A stretch of 56,220 nt of DNA from NCBI RefSeq assembly GCF_000247475.1, contig NZ_AHZC01000077.1, forward strand, positions 1 to 56,220, in the 5' to 3' direction. Positions 8,329-18,058 of the stretch are shown piece by piece. The notes beneath the pieces were generated by a model. The model saw only the letters and a program-made list of their open reading frames with translations, was not told the origin of the DNA and did not search any database. This DNA comes from Rhizobium sp. PDO1-076 (GTDB lineage Bacteria; Pseudomonadota; Alphaproteobacteria; Rhizobiales; Rhizobiaceae). Within the stretch, counting starts at the first letter, position 1; the number at the start of each line of letters is the position of its first letter. Made by a program: the position numbers and the translations under genes.

Positions 8329-9117
8329 TTAGTAGAGGCCGGCGCCTGGGGGCGCTGTCAGGACGGGAGGCTGCGGCTGCTGCCCCTGAAACTCGGGATT
8401 GGCGTCCTGCGGGAAATCGGCGGGCGGCAGGGTTTCGCCGAAAGTCTCGTCGGGGATCTCCTGCGGCGCATCGAGCGGCGGGACAGCGCCCGGTGCGGGC
8501 TCTGCGAGTGCGGGCTCTGTCTGTGTGGGCTGTGGCGGTGTGGGCTGTGCCGCTGTGGGGTCTGGCGCTACAGCTGCTGGCGATGTGGCGGCGCCTGCAT
8601 TGCCGGCGGGCTGAGCGGTGGTTGCGCCGGTCGCCGGCGTTTCAGCAGCCTTGACCGGTTCGGGGGCCGCTTGCACAGCCTTGACGCCGAGGGGGGCCGG
8701 AACCTCCGAGCTCGCCTTGCAGCCGGTCAGCCAGACGTCATAGATCGCGTGTTCGACGGCGTTCAGCGCCGGGCTGTCGGCAAACATCCAGCCGGAAAAG
8801 ATCCGGCGGATCTTGCGGTCGAGGGTGATTTCGTCGACTTCGACAAAGGCGTCGATCTTCTGGGCTTCGGTCTGGTCGCGGGAATAGCAGACCTTCGGCG
8901 TGACCTGCAGCGCGCCGAACTGCACGGTCTCGTTGACATAGACATCGAAGCTGGTGATGCGGCCGGTGATCTTGTCGATGCCGGCGAATTCGGCAACCGG
9001 ATTTTCAAGGCGCGCGGCATGGGCCGGTGTCGAAACGAAGACGGCGGTCAGGAGTGCCGCACCAAGGGCCGAAAGCGCCATAGCAGGCAAACCGCTGTTT
9101 CGTTCCGGACGCTTCAT
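8329..9117 (-). CDS. DUF2155 domain-containing exported protein
   Basis: The product is 262 residues from the ATG at 9117; a TTG at 9138 would add seven. A signal peptide (hydrophobic core ALSALGAALLTAVFV, cleavage-like AHA-ARL) is followed by the DUF2155 domain (~40-130): AEFAGIDKITGRITSFDVYV, TPKVCYSRD, and the hallmark FSGWMFADSPALNAVEHAIYDVWLTGC. The rest (~140-262) is an Ala/Pro/Thr-rich low-complexity tail, probably flexible and periplasmic. Next to the NDUFA12-like gene this pair is conserved in rhizobia. Function is unknown. Confidence 0.88.
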   Translation of the reverse strand: MKRPERNSGLPAMALSALGAALLTAVFVSTPAHAARLENPVAEFAGIDKITGRITSFDVYVNETVQFGALQVTPKVCYSRDQTEAQKIDAFVEVDEITLDRKIRRIFSGWMFADSPALNAVEHAIYDVWLTGCKASSEVPAPLGVKAVQAAPEPVKAAETPATGATTAQPAGNAGAATSPAAVAPDPTAAQPTPPQPTQTEPALAEPAPGAVPPLDAPQEIPDETFGETLPPADFPQDANPEFQGQQPQPPVLTAPPGAGLY

Positions 9118-9163
9118 CTGCCGCTCTTTCACAGTCAATTCATCTCAAGGCCCAGATACGACA

Positions 9164-9185
9164 AGGGCCTCACGAGAGAGGCCCT
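9164..9185 (-). terminator. Intercistronic hairpin between the NDUFA12-like and DUF2155 genes
   Basis: AGGGCCTC (9164-9171) and GAGGCCCT (9178-9185) form a perfect 8 bp stem with a 6 nt loop. On the minus strand it follows the NDUFA12-like stop and precedes the DUF2155 start. No real U tract follows, so it may be an attenuator, an mRNA-stabilising stem or a weak terminator. Confidence 0.5.
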
Positions 9186-9227
9186 AACGGCGAATTATGG
9201 CCAAATCGGGTATTCGTGGCCGGCTGA

Positions 9228-9626
9228 TCAGTTGCCGGGCGTCCAGGCGTCGTAGTCGCCGGTGACACGCGGACGCTCGCCGGCAACGGCGATCGAACCC
9301 GGAGGACGATAGGCAGCGGAGGTGCCGGTCAGGTTCTCGCGATGCGGGAGCTGCCAATCGGCCGGCTTGTAGTTGTCCTTCGGCGGGGCGACGTCGGTGC
9401 GGTAGTGCATCCAGCCGTGCCAGCCGGCCGGGATTTTCGACGCGTCGGCATAACCCTTGTAGATCACCCAGCGGCGCGGAAGGCCGAAGGACGTGGTGCC
9501 GCCTTCATAATAGACATTGCCTGCTTCATCTTCGCCGACGCGCTTGCCGTTGCGCCAGGTGAAGAAGCGGGTACCCATGGTCTGACCATTCCACCAGGTG
9601 AAAATTTGCAACAGAAACTGCTTCAT
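9228..9626 (-). CDS. NADH:ubiquinone oxidoreductase NDUFA12-family accessory subunit
   Basis: The ATG at 9626 gives 132 residues, starting MKQFLLQIFTWWNGQTMGTRFFTWRNGKRVGEDE. This is the signature opening of the NDUFA12/B17.2 family. The features YYEG, RRWVIYKG and PAGWHGWMHY follow. In alphaproteobacteria such proteins are supernumerary Complex I subunits, which ties it functionally to the nuo genes at the far end of this window. The frame extends upstream to 9686, but homologues start at MKQFL or nearby. Confidence 0.92.
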   Translation of the reverse strand: MKQFLLQIFTWWNGQTMGTRFFTWRNGKRVGEDEAGNVYYEGGTTSFGLPRRWVIYKGYADASKIPAGWHGWMHYRTDVAPPKDNYKPADWQLPHRENLTGTSAAYRPPGSIAVAGERPRVTGDYDAWTPGN

Positions 9627-9753
9627 GTCGTGTCCTTGGATTTCAGCCGAAGCCCAACATACGGGCGCTCTAAACATAGGCGGCACCGTATAATATCTTC
9701 TTGCTTATGCCGCCTTGCCTTTCGCTTGTCCAGTGATTCGCGGTCGCACCCCG

Positions 9754-10221
9754 TCATTTCAGCTTCAACTTGAACCCCAGGTGGCTCGGCGCAAAACCGA
9801 GCCGCGCGTAGAAGCGGTGGGCATCCGTGCGCGCGGCATTCGAGGTCAGCTGAACGAGGCGCATGTGCTCGGCGCGGGCACGCTCGACGGCAAAACCGAT
9901 CATGATGGCGCCGATCCCCTGCCCGCGGCAATCGGCCCGTGTCTGGACCGCCTCGATGATCATCGAGGATGATCCGCGCGCGGTCATCGTCGTAGTGACC
10001 ATGGTCTGGAAGGTGCCGACGACGTCGCCGTGTTTCTCCGCCACATACAGCGTTTCGTTCGGCGAGGCGGCGATGCGGGCAAAGGCGGCAAGATAGTCCG
10101 GCAAAGCCTGCGGGTCGGTGGTATCGCCATGCCCGCCCAGCGCGTCATCGGCAAACAGCGCGGCGATCTGTGCAACGTCTTCCGCCCGCGCGACACGGAT
10201 CCGCACATCTGTATCCTGCAT
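9754..10221 (-). CDS. GNAT-family N-acetyltransferase
   Basis: This is a 155-residue single-domain acetyltransferase. The N-terminal strand VRIRVARAEDVAQIAALF is followed by VAEKHGDVVGTFQTM and the acetyl-CoA loop QTRADCRGQGIGAIMIGFA (R/Q-x-x-G-x-G). The C-terminal part has LVQLTSNAARTDAHRFYARLGF. The substrate is unknown. It stands alone between the NDUFA12-like gene and the gatB group. Confidence 0.88.
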   Translation of the reverse strand: MQDTDVRIRVARAEDVAQIAALFADDALGGHGDTTDPQALPDYLAAFARIAASPNETLYVAEKHGDVVGTFQTMVTTTMTARGSSSMIIEAVQTRADCRGQGIGAIMIGFAVERARAEHMRLVQLTSNAARTDAHRFYARLGFAPSHLGFKLKLK

Positions 10222-10307
10222 GCAAAGTCTCTCCCGATCTCTTCAAGACGCGCAGAACTACAGTGAGGTTCGCGACAGATTGATGACGGGCAAGAGCCGA
10301 AAGCCGA

Positions 10308-10805
10308 TTACAGCAGCGGCTTTTCCATGATCAGCGCTTCGATGCCGCTATTGGGGCCGCCGCAATTCTTCGTCCTGTCGACTTCGACAAAGCCATGCGC
10401 CTCGTAGAAGGCGACGGCGCCGAGGTTCTTCGGCTCGACTTCCAGCCGCATGATCTCGGCATCGGGAAAGCAGCTCTCGATCTCGGCGAACAGATCGCGG
10501 CCGATGCCCTGGCGCTGGCAATCGGGATGGACGTAGAGCTGGTAGAGCATAGCCGTCTTGGCGAGCTTGTCCGACATCGCGGCAAAGGCCATGCCGCCGA
10601 TGCGCTTGCCATTGTCGGCGACGAGAAACTCGCCGCCCTTCTGGTGCACCCGCGCCTTGAGAGCCACCTGCGAATGCCAGCTGTCGATCAGTTCCTTGAC
10701 CTTGGCCGGCCCGTAGACCGCGTCATAGGTCGCGTGGAATGTCGTTTCGAGCAGCGACCGCAGCGACTGGATATCGCCTTCACCGGCGGTGCGGACGAAA
10801 TACAA
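10308..10805 (-). CDS. GNAT-family N-acetyltransferase downstream of gatB
   Basis: The best start is the TTG at 10805. It has GAGGAG (the last codons of gatB) with 7 nt spacing and lies 4 nt after the gatB stop, so it is probably translationally coupled to gatB. The product is 165 residues. A FVRTAGEGDIQSLRSLL opening is followed by FLVADNGKRIGGMAF and LYVHPDCQRQGIGRDLF (acetyl-CoA loop), then LEVEPKNLGAVAFYEAHGF. The substrate is unknown. A TTG at 10823 is also in frame. Confidence 0.85.
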   Translation of the reverse strand: MYFVRTAGEGDIQSLRSLLETTFHATYDAVYGPAKVKELIDSWHSQVALKARVHQKGGEFLVADNGKRIGGMAFAAMSDKLAKTAMLYQLYVHPDCQRQGIGRDLFAEIESCFPDAEIMRLEVEPKNLGAVAFYEAHGFVEVDRTKNCGGPNSGIEALIMEKPLL

Positions 10806-10809
10806 GGGC

Positions 10810-12315
10810 CTACTCCTCGACAATGCCGAGCTTGGCCTTGACTAGCGCCTGGACCGCCTGCGGGTTGGCCTTGCCACCGGTGGACTTCATCACCTGGCCG
10901 ACAAACCAGCCGGCGAGCGTCGGCTTGGCGAGCACCTTGGCAACCTGATCGGGATTGGCGGCGATGATCTCGTCAACGGCCTTTTCGATGGCGCCGGTGT
11001 CGGTGACCTGCTTCATGCCGCGGGTCTCGACGATTTCGGCCGGGTCGCCGCCTTCGTTGAAGACGATCTCGAACAGGTCCTTGGCAATCTTGCCGGAAAT
11101 GGTCTCGGCCTTGATCAGGTCGATTATGCCACCGAGCTGGGCGGGGGAAACCGGAGTCTCTTCAATGCCTTTGCCGGCTTTGTTCAAGGCACCCAGCAGG
11201 TCGTTGATAACCCAGTTGGCGGCGATCTTGCCATCGCGGCCATCGGCCACGGCTTCGAAATAGTCTGCGATTGCCTTCTCAGACACCAGAACCGAGGCAT
11301 CATAGATCGACAGGCCAAGCTCGGCGACGAAGCGGGCCTTCTTGTCGTCGGGCAGTTCCGGCAGATCCTTCTTCAGGTTCTCGATGAAGGCGTCGTCGAA
11401 TTCGAGCGGCAGCAGGTCAGGATCGGGGAAATAGCGATAGTCATGCGCATCTTCCTTGGAGCGCATCGAGCGTGTCTCGCCCTTGCCCGGATCGAAGAGG
11501 CGGGTTTCCTGATCGATCGTGCCGCCATCCTCGATGATCGCGATCTGGCGACGGGCCTCGTATTCGATCGCCTGGCCGATGAAGCGGATCGAGTTGACGT
11601 TCTTGATTTCGCAGCGCGTGCCGAATTCGCCGCCGGGCTTGCGCACGGAGACGTTGACGTCGGCGCGCATGGAGCCCTCGTCCATGTTGCCGTCGCAGGT
11701 GCCGAGATAACGCACGATCGAGCGCAGTTTGGTCATGTAGGCCTTGGCTTCGTCGGACGAACGCATGTCGGGCTTCGAGACGATTTCCATCAGCGCGACG
11801 CCCGAGCGGTTGAGGTCGACATAGGACATGGTCGGATGCTGGTCATGCATTGACTTGCCGGCATCCTGTTCCAGGTGCAGGCGCTCGATACCGATCTCGA
11901 TGTCCTCGAACTGGCCCTGACGGTCGGGGCCGAGCGAGATGATGATCTTGCCTTCACCGACGATCGGATCCTTGAACTGCGAAATCTGGTAGCCCTGCGG
12001 CAAGTCGGGATAGAAATAGTTCTTGCGGTCGAAGATCGAGCGCTTGTTGATCTGGGCTTTCAGGCCGAGACCGGTGCGCACGGCCTGGGCCACGCATTCC
12101 TCGTTGATCACAGGCAGCATGCCGGGCATGGCGGCATCGACGAGCGAGACGTTGGAATTCGGCGCATTGCCGAAGACCGTCGACGCACCCGAAAACAGCT
12201 TGGAATTGCTCATCACCTGGGCATGGACTTCCATGCCGATGACGATTTCCCAGTCGCCTGTGGCGCCGGGGATGAAGCGTTTCGGATCGGGTGTGCGCGT
12301 GTCTACCAGGGTCAT
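10810..12315 (-). CDS. gatB: Aspartyl/glutamyl-tRNA(Asn/Gln) amidotransferase subunit B
   Basis: GatB activates Glu-tRNA(Gln) and Asp-tRNA(Asn) with ATP and, with GatA and GatC, amidates them. Its 501 residues match the family. The cradle domain starts [24 protein letters not shown], and [24 protein letters not shown] and [17 protein letters not shown] follow. The helical and YqeY-like tail (~350-501) ends [11 protein letters not shown]. It is separated from gatC-gatA by 3.8 kb holding a GNAT, a DUF1294 protein and two glycosyltransferases. Confidence 0.98.
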   Translation of the reverse strand: MTLVDTRTPDPKRFIPGATGDWEIVIGMEVHAQVMSNSKLFSGASTVFGNAPNSNVSLVDAAMPGMLPVINEECVAQAVRTGLGLKAQINKRSIFDRKNYFYPDLPQGYQISQFKDPIVGEGKIIISLGPDRQGQFEDIEIGIERLHLEQDAGKSMHDQHPTMSYVDLNRSGVALMEIVSKPDMRSSDEAKAYMTKLRSIVRYLGTCDGNMDEGSMRADVNVSVRKPGGEFGTRCEIKNVNSIRFIGQAIEYEARRQIAIIEDGGTIDQETRLFDPGKGETRSMRSKEDAHDYRYFPDPDLLPLEFDDAFIENLKKDLPELPDDKKARFVAELGLSIYDASVLVSEKAIADYFEAVADGRDGKIAANWVINDLLGALNKAGKGIEETPVSPAQLGGIIDLIKAETISGKIAKDLFEIVFNEGGDPAEIVETRGMKQVTDTGAIEKAVDEIIAANPDQVAKVLAKPTLAGWFVGQVMKSTGGKANPQAVQALVKAKLGIVEE

Positions 12316-12464
12316 CGGATGCTCGTGTCATGCGTGGGTCTATGGGCTCGTGAGGTAGAGCAAATGGGCCGACGGTGCAAGGCTTGTGACGTCCGGCCTG
12401 TCTCAGGATGATGGCAAGCCCGGTGGAGGAAATCGCTTAACCCGGGTGGAATAAGCTGCCTGCC

Positions 12465-12797
12465 ATGGCAAGCGAAACAATCCTCACCGTGGCTGCACTT
12501 GCGGCGCTCTACAATGTCGTGGTGTTTTGCATCTACGCGTTTGACAAAATTTCTGCACGCGAGGGTGGTTGGCGGGTCAGGGAAAGCACGCTGATTTTCC
12601 TTGCCGTAACGGGCGGCGGAACCGGGGCCTTTCTCTGCCAACGCCTGTTGCGGCACAAGACGCGCAAGCCGCCGTTTCGCCTGTTGTTGCCATGCCTATT
12701 CGTCCTGCAGTCAGCGGTAGCACTGATCCTGCTGCTGGCGCCGCAACAGGTGCTCTCAGCCGCAGAACATCTGATCAAGCTGATGCCATCGCATTAG
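12465..12797 (+). CDS. DUF1294 small membrane protein
   Basis: This 110-residue protein has an N-terminal membrane helix (VAALAALYNVVVFCIYAFD), the DUF1294 signature KISAREGGWRVRESTL with FLAVTGGGTGAFLCQRLLRHKTRK, and a C-terminal membrane helix (LLLPCLFVLQSAVALILLL). The function of the family is unknown. Its stop overlaps the stop of the convergent GNAT gene by 4 bp. Confidence 0.88.
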   Translation: MASETILTVAALAALYNVVVFCIYAFDKISAREGGWRVRESTLIFLAVTGGGTGAFLCQRLLRHKTRKPPFRLLLPCLFVLQSAVALILLLAPQQVLSAAEHLIKLMPSH

Positions 12798-13303
12798 AAT
12801 TCCTGCCCATAGCCCAGTGGCTCCACCGCCACCAACTGCTTCGAAAGGCCGACGGACTGGACGTCGCGGTCGAGTTTCGGATTGTAGGCAATGGTCAGCC
12901 AGTTCACCGCATAGCCATGTTTCTCGAAAAATCCGATCGCTTCGATGTTCATCGCATGGGTCTGAAGGCTAGCCTTGTCGAACCCTTGCCGCACGATCTC
13001 GGCCTCAACTGCCTCCAGCAGGGCAGATCCCAACCCCAGACGCTGCTGGTCAGGATCGATCCAGAAGTCTGTGATGTTCTCGTCGAGATCTTCGCGGGCA
13101 GCCCATCCGGCAGCAAAACCGCCCCTGTCGGCCACCATGATCGTCACCCATCCCTTGTGGGTAAAATGACGGAAGGAGGCGCGGGCATTGTCCACCATCG
13201 ACCGCGTATCGCCGACCGTGATCATCGCCTTTTCCCAGGCGCGAACGCCGATCTCGGCCAGCAGATCCGCTTCTTCCAGCCTTGCGCTCCGGATGGTGAT
13301 CAT
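12794..13303 (-). CDS. GNAT-family N-acetyltransferase
   Basis: The ATG at 13303 has GTGGAG 5 bp upstream and gives 169 residues, starting MITIRSARLEEADLLAEIG. The acetyl-CoA loop is IDPDQQRLGLGSALLEAVE, followed by LQTHAMNIEAIGFFEKHGY. It is a single-domain enzyme of unknown substrate. The frame is open to 13369, but that start has no homology support. It converges with the DUF1294 gene. Confidence 0.86.
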   Translation of the reverse strand: MITIRSARLEEADLLAEIGVRAWEKAMITVGDTRSMVDNARASFRHFTHKGWVTIMVADRGGFAAGWAAREDLDENITDFWIDPDQQRLGLGSALLEAVEAEIVRQGFDKASLQTHAMNIEAIGFFEKHGYAVNWLTIAYNPKLDRDVQSVGLSKQLVAVEPLGYGQEF

Positions 13304-13444
13304 CGACGCTCCACTTGTTGACGGCAGTAGACCATCCCGTGCGAGATTTTTCCAGTCTTCAAGATACAAGATGTGCCACCGCCGAATAAGCGCCTGAATG
13401 CGGTAGCATTTTGCTTGGCATATGGCCCAACCATGCGTTTCGGC

Positions 13445-14941
13445 TCAGCGCTGCAAAAGCCTGTACTGCGACAGTCCGATACCCACGTCCTTGAACCCAG
13501 ACGCATCTACGTCACAACTCTCATCTGCGAGCAGATAGTTCATGTCGTCGGTGAGAACAGGCGCCAGACTCAATTTATGGCTGCGCTGTAAATAGGCATG
13601 CAGAGCCCAGTTTTGCCAAACTTCGCCACACGTTGATATAACTCTGGAACAAAGCCTATCACTTGAGCACATGTAAGACGCTATTTTCTGGGCATCCAAA
13701 ATCTGCGGGCCGTCGCGGCCTAAGCTGCCTGTCAGCGACGCGACGTACACAAGACTGGCGACCAATCCCGTATATAGCCCACGACGCGTCCAAATCATTG
13801 GAGAGCTGCCAACACCACTCAGCAGACTGATGGCTAGCGGCACACAGAGCGTGGCCAATCCGGCACCGAAATAGAGCAAAGACGGATTAAAGTAGAAACT
13901 GGACACACGAGGGCTGACCAACAATGGCAGTGATGCCGAGAATCCGACGAGCAGCAGGAAGATGGCACGCCTCGACCTAACATCTCGAAGCCTAAGCCTA
14001 TGTACGTTATTTCGGGAAACCCAAGCCCATACGAAAATACCCAATGTGATCAGCAGCGGATATGCATTCACCCGCAACAAAGTCCTGGCTGCCGACCAGC
14101 CGCCACTTGTATTGCCTCGCTCACCAGAAAGGCTCGATAGGATTTGGATTGACCAATATCGCTCTACAGCCTCCCGAGGACCATCAAATTTCCACAGCAC
14201 GGCAAACAGCGCTGCAATCACGGCTAAGATAATAATGCTATCAACAAGAACCTGAGAAAAAGAGGGACGCCGGAACGCGAGCCAATAGAGCCCAGGCGTT
14301 GCCAGAGGAAACAGTCCGACCGGGCCTTTTGTCATCAACGCAAGAAAGACTGCTGTCGCCGCCGCGATCATCAAACCTATACGCCGCATCCAACTGGTAA
14401 CATGTGCCTCTCGATAGGCTTCCACCACCAACAATACGGCCACCGATGTAAAGACAATCAACAGGTTTTCCAGCAACCCGTTGGCGAAGGCCCAACTGAC
14501 ACGGCCTGCAATCAACGCAAAGATCAGCGCCAAGGGCGCTGCAAGCCTGGAAACCCAGTCATCTTCGTTCAGTCTTCGCCAAATACACAACAAAATCACT
14601 CCGCTGCCCAAGAACGTCAGCAGCGTGAAGCCTCTGTCGACAAGCGTCGTGTCCCCGAACAAGCGGAAGCCCACCGACTGGATCATCATCATCAATGGAG
14701 GATGCTCCGCAAACAGGGGAAAAAGCGTCTTGGAAAACTGGAGGTGCCAAGCGGAGCCAATACCCTCAGCCAGATTGCGAGCTATACTCGAGTAAATCGT
14801 CCCGTCGAAGAAAAAAGACTGCTGAACAAGGCGTGAAAATACCCGCAAGCAAACGAGAATGGCCAGGGTAAGCCACAGCAGTTCGCTGACACGCCTTGCG
14901 TCGTCTAATTCAATCGCATTCGCGCTGGATTTGTCCGTCAT
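13445..14941 (-). CDS. GT-C membrane glycosyltransferase, GT39/ArnT-like
   Basis: The product is a 498-residue polytopic membrane protein with about ten hydrophobic segments. The first periplasmic loop has FFFDGTIYSSIARNLAEG and FAEHPPLMM, as in PMT/ArnT-type enzymes that transfer sugars from polyprenyl phosphate in the periplasm. The GT2-GtrA gene upstream overlaps its start by 4 bp (ATGA), which fits a donor synthase-plus-transferase pair: one loads the lipid carrier and the other uses it. The acceptor is unknown. The GC content looks lower than in the flanking gat genes. Confidence 0.8.
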   Translation of the reverse strand: MTDKSSANAIELDDARRVSELLWLTLAILVCLRVFSRLVQQSFFFDGTIYSSIARNLAEGIGSAWHLQFSKTLFPLFAEHPPLMMMIQSVGFRLFGDTTLVDRGFTLLTFLGSGVILLCIWRRLNEDDWVSRLAAPLALIFALIAGRVSWAFANGLLENLLIVFTSVAVLLVVEAYREAHVTSWMRRIGLMIAAATAVFLALMTKGPVGLFPLATPGLYWLAFRRPSFSQVLVDSIIILAVIAALFAVLWKFDGPREAVERYWSIQILSSLSGERGNTSGGWSAARTLLRVNAYPLLITLGIFVWAWVSRNNVHRLRLRDVRSRRAIFLLLVGFSASLPLLVSPRVSSFYFNPSLLYFGAGLATLCVPLAISLLSGVGSSPMIWTRRGLYTGLVASLVYVASLTGSLGRDGPQILDAQKIASYMCSSDRLCSRVISTCGEVWQNWALHAYLQRSHKLSLAPVLTDDMNYLLADESCDVDASGFKDVGIGLSQYRLLQR

Positions 14942-16047
14942 TTCCAGATGAACCGATTGGCGATAACGAATTTCCAGACGGTATCGATAGCAATCCCCGC
15001 AAGAGTGGCAATAAAGACAACATGCACAAGGCGCTCATAGGCCAAGGTTGCTGCCGACACATTCGCGACAATGCCGACGGAAGACACCGCAAGAAACTTC
15101 AGGTAACCCCAGAACTTTGCCAGACCTCGCAAGCGACGGTCCTGGAATGTCAGAAGATTGTTCAGCAGAAAATTGCTGGTTGCAGCAACCAAAGTGGCAG
15201 CCACCTGTGCCACCATGAAAGGCGCCGACATGCCCAACACCGTGTAGAGCACGGAAAAATGTATGAAGACGCCAGTGCCGCCGACAAAAAGAAATGAAAT
15301 CAGATTGGGCGGCAATATGCTGCCCGTCATTTTGCTCATCAGGAAAGTAACGAACTTCCAGATAACGTGGCTGTCCAACTTGGAAGCGCCATGCATCCGT
15401 GAACCAAAATCAAACGGTACCTCAGCATGACGAAGCGACTTGTCGGAATAAAGTATGTCCAGCAACAGCTTAAATCCCGGATCTCCAAGCCTCGGCGCAA
15501 CATGGAGGAAGGAGTCGCGCGTCATGAGAAAAAAACCGGTCAATGGATCGCCGAGCTTGCGCCCCAGTACGAGACCGCTAAGCCAATTGCCAAAGTGGGA
15601 AAGTTTCTGACGCATTGGCGAAAGCGCATCCGAGGAGCGATCATCGTCCAACCTCCTCGCGGCACTTACGATCTGTAGATGATCCGCATCCAGTTTTGAA
15701 ATCATGTCCCGCACCACCGACGGATCATGTTGACCATCGGCGTCCATCACGCACAGCAAATCACCTTTTGCCGACAGCATCCCTTGAATGCTGGACTTCG
15801 CCAGACCTCGGTCATCCAAGCGAGTTATGACACGAATACGTGTATCATCATGTGCGTGTTCAAAAATCTTGCGAGCGGTTCCATCTGTCGAATTGTCATC
15901 GACAAACAATATTTCCCAGTCCAGTTCGTGAAGAGCAGTTTTCACGCCTTCGATGAAAGGAATTACGTTTCCAACTTCATTAAAAGTTGGGGCGATTATC
16001 GAGATTTTTCTGGAAACCACTGAAGAATACCTAAAGTTTTCGGCCAC
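14938..16047 (-). CDS. Polyprenyl-phosphate glycosyltransferase (GT2) fused to GtrA-like membrane domain
   Basis: This 369-residue protein has a GT2 domain (~12-230) of dolichol-phosphate mannosyltransferase type, with IIAPTFNEVGNV, FVDDNSTDGT, a VMDADGQHDP metal-binding motif and FGSRMHGASKL. A GtrA-like domain with four membrane helices (~250-369) begins ISFLFVGGTGVFIHFSVLY and ends DTVWKFVIANRFIWK. It probably makes a polyprenyl-phosphate sugar and flips it across the membrane for the GT-C enzyme that overlaps its 3' end. The pair may decorate a surface glycan or lipid A. The sugar is unknown. Confidence 0.88.
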   Translation of the reverse strand: MAENFRYSSVVSRKISIIAPTFNEVGNVIPFIEGVKTALHELDWEILFVDDNSTDGTARKIFEHAHDDTRIRVITRLDDRGLAKSSIQGMLSAKGDLLCVMDADGQHDPSVVRDMISKLDADHLQIVSAARRLDDDRSSDALSPMRQKLSHFGNWLSGLVLGRKLGDPLTGFFLMTRDSFLHVAPRLGDPGFKLLLDILYSDKSLRHAEVPFDFGSRMHGASKLDSHVIWKFVTFLMSKMTGSILPPNLISFLFVGGTGVFIHFSVLYTVLGMSAPFMVAQVAATLVAATSNFLLNNLLTFQDRRLRGLAKFWGYLKFLAVSSVGIVANVSAATLAYERLVHVVFIATLAGIAIDTVWKFVIANRFIWK

Positions 16048-16132
16048 GGCCTATCAATGCCAGAATACATAACGCCTTCTGAACTTCACGATCTGCAAAA
16101 GTCATCAAAGCAGGCCAGGATCACGTAAATCC

Positions 16133-17614
16133 CTACCACCACTTCGCCGGTGTGAACGTGCCGGCGGCCTGTTCGATGACGTGGGCGGTCCTGAACAGGG
16201 TTTCTTCGTCGAACGGCTTGCCGATGACCTGCAGGCCGAGCGGCAGGCCCTTGGAGTCGAGGCCGGCGGGAACGGAGATGCCCGGCAGGCCGGCCATGTT
16301 CAAGGTGATGGTGAAGACGTCCTGCAGATACATCTTGACCGGATCGGCCGCCAGTTCCTTGTCGCCGATGGCAAAGGCCGATGACGGGGTGATCGGCGCG
16401 AGGATCGCATCGACGCCGGCATTGAAGACGGTCTCGAAATCGCGCTTGATCAGCGTGCGGACCTTCTGGGCCTTGAGGTAATAGGCGTCGTAATAACCGG
16501 CCGACAGGACATAGGTACCGACCATGATGCGGCGTTTGACTTCCTTGCCGAAGCCTTCGGCGCGGGTTTTTTCGTACATGTCGGCAATGTCCTTGCCGTC
16601 GACGCGCAGGCCGTAACGCACGCCATCGTAACGGGCGAGGTTGGACGAGGCTTCGGCTGGTGCGACGATGTAATAGGCCGGCAGGGCGTATTTGGTGTGC
16701 GGCAGCGAAATATCGACGATCTCGGCACCGGCATCCTTCAGCCAGGCGATACCCTGAGCCCAGAGCTTTTCGATCTCATCGGACATGCCTTCGACGCGGT
16801 ATTCCTTCGGAATGCCGATCTTCATGCCCTTCAGCGATTGGCCGAGGGCTGCTTCATAATCCGGCACCGGCAGATCGACGGAAGTCGTGTCCTTGGCATC
16901 GACGCTGGCCATCGACTTCAGCAGGATTGCGGCATCACGCACGTCGCGGGCAATCGGGCCGGCCTGATCCAGCGACGACGCATAGGCGACGACGCCCCAG
17001 CGCGACACGCGGCCATAGGTCGGCTTGATGCCGACGGTGCCGGTGAAGGCGGCAGGCTGGCGGATCGAACCGCCGGTATCGGTCGCGGTCGCGCCGGCAC
17101 ACAGATGGGCAGCAACGGCTGCGGCCGAGCCACCGGACGAGCCGCCGGGCACGAGCTTTTCATCGGAGCCCGTGGCCTTCCATGGATTGACGACCGGACC
17201 GTAATAGGAGCTCTCGTTCGACGAGCCCATGGCGAATTCGTCCATGTTGAGCTTGCCGAGCATGACAGCGCCCGCGTCCCACAGGTTCTGGGTGACGGTC
17301 GATTCGTATTCCGGCTTGAATCCGTCGAGGATGTGGCTGCAGGCCTGGGTGTGCACGCCCTTGGTGGCGAACAGATCCTTGACGCCGAGCGGGATGCCTT
17401 CCAGCACGCCGGCCTTGCCGTCGGCGATGCGGGCATCCGAGGCCTTGGCCATGTCGAGCGCGATCTCGGGCGTCACGGCGACATAGGCGTTGATTTCAGG
17501 GTTGGCGGCCTCGATTGCCTGGATATAGGCCTGGGTCAGTTCGACGGCCTTGATCTCCTTCGCCGCCAGTTTGGCGCGGGCTTCGGCAATGGTGAGGCTG
17601 GTCAGTTCGGTCAT
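16133..17614 (-). CDS. gatA: Aspartyl/glutamyl-tRNA amidotransferase subunit A
   Basis: GatA is the glutaminase of GatCAB and belongs to the amidase-signature family, with 493 residues. The Ser-cisSer-Lys triad is visible: K79 in [10 protein letters not shown], the [10 protein letters not shown] stretch (~158-166) and S183 in [27 protein letters not shown] is typical of GatA rather than of general amidases. It follows gatC by 88 bp on the same strand and is probably co-transcribed. Confidence 0.98.
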   Translation of the reverse strand: MTELTSLTIAEARAKLAAKEIKAVELTQAYIQAIEAANPEINAYVAVTPEIALDMAKASDARIADGKAGVLEGIPLGVKDLFATKGVHTQACSHILDGFKPEYESTVTQNLWDAGAVMLGKLNMDEFAMGSSNESSYYGPVVNPWKATGSDEKLVPGGSSGGSAAAVAAHLCAGATATDTGGSIRQPAAFTGTVGIKPTYGRVSRWGVVAYASSLDQAGPIARDVRDAAILLKSMASVDAKDTTSVDLPVPDYEAALGQSLKGMKIGIPKEYRVEGMSDEIEKLWAQGIAWLKDAGAEIVDISLPHTKYALPAYYIVAPAEASSNLARYDGVRYGLRVDGKDIADMYEKTRAEGFGKEVKRRIMVGTYVLSAGYYDAYYLKAQKVRTLIKRDFETVFNAGVDAILAPITPSSAFAIGDKELAADPVKMYLQDVFTITLNMAGLPGISVPAGLDSKGLPLGLQVIGKPFDEETLFRTAHVIEQAAGTFTPAKWW

Positions 17615-17702
17615 GGTCGGTTCACTTCAGACTGTCAGCGCCTTTGACAGGCGCAATAGGGAGAGGATGCGGCAGCGGACAAGCGGCAGGCGAGGCCCGC
17701 GC

Positions 17703-17990
17703 TTATTCGACGACCTTCGGCACCATGAAGAAATTGCGGTCGGTCTGCGGCGCATTGGCGACGATGGCATCTGCCTTGTCGCCGTCGGTGACGACGTCAT
17801 GGCGCTTTTTCATCGCCATCGGCGTCACCGATGTCATCGGCTCGATACCGGTGACATCGACTTCGGACAATTGCTCGACGAAGCCGAGAATGCCGTTCAG
17901 TTCGCCGGTCATGCGCTCTGCCTCCTCCTCGCTGACAGCGATGCGGGCAAGGCGCGCGACGCGCTTGACGGTTGCGAGATCAACGGACAT
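17703..17990 (-). CDS. gatC: Aspartyl/glutamyl-tRNA amidotransferase subunit C
   Basis: The GatC belt stabilises GatA and GatB. The ATG at 17990 has GGAG 7 nt upstream, whereas for the ATG at 17996 the same site is too close, so the protein has 95 residues. It starts [17 protein letters not shown]. Middle motifs are [16 protein letters not shown] and [10 protein letters not shown], and the end [10 protein letters not shown] is typical. Confidence 0.96.
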   Translation of the reverse strand: MSVDLATVKRVARLARIAVSEEEAERMTGELNGILGFVEQLSEVDVTGIEPMTSVTPMAMKKRHDVVTDGDKADAIVANAPQTDRNFFMVPKVVE

Positions 17991-18058
17991 CGGCATTCTC
18001 CAGATAAGCTGTTTTCTTCGCTATAATGGCCGTCAAGCGCGGGTGCAACGGGGATTTG

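Noticed and set aside
8329..8654. Plus-strand frames within the DUF2155 gene region (for example 7834-9255)
   Set aside because: They arise from the Pro/Ala repeat tail of the minus-strand gene. Cys/Gly/Leu repeats such as CGLCRCG are reverse reading of proline codons.
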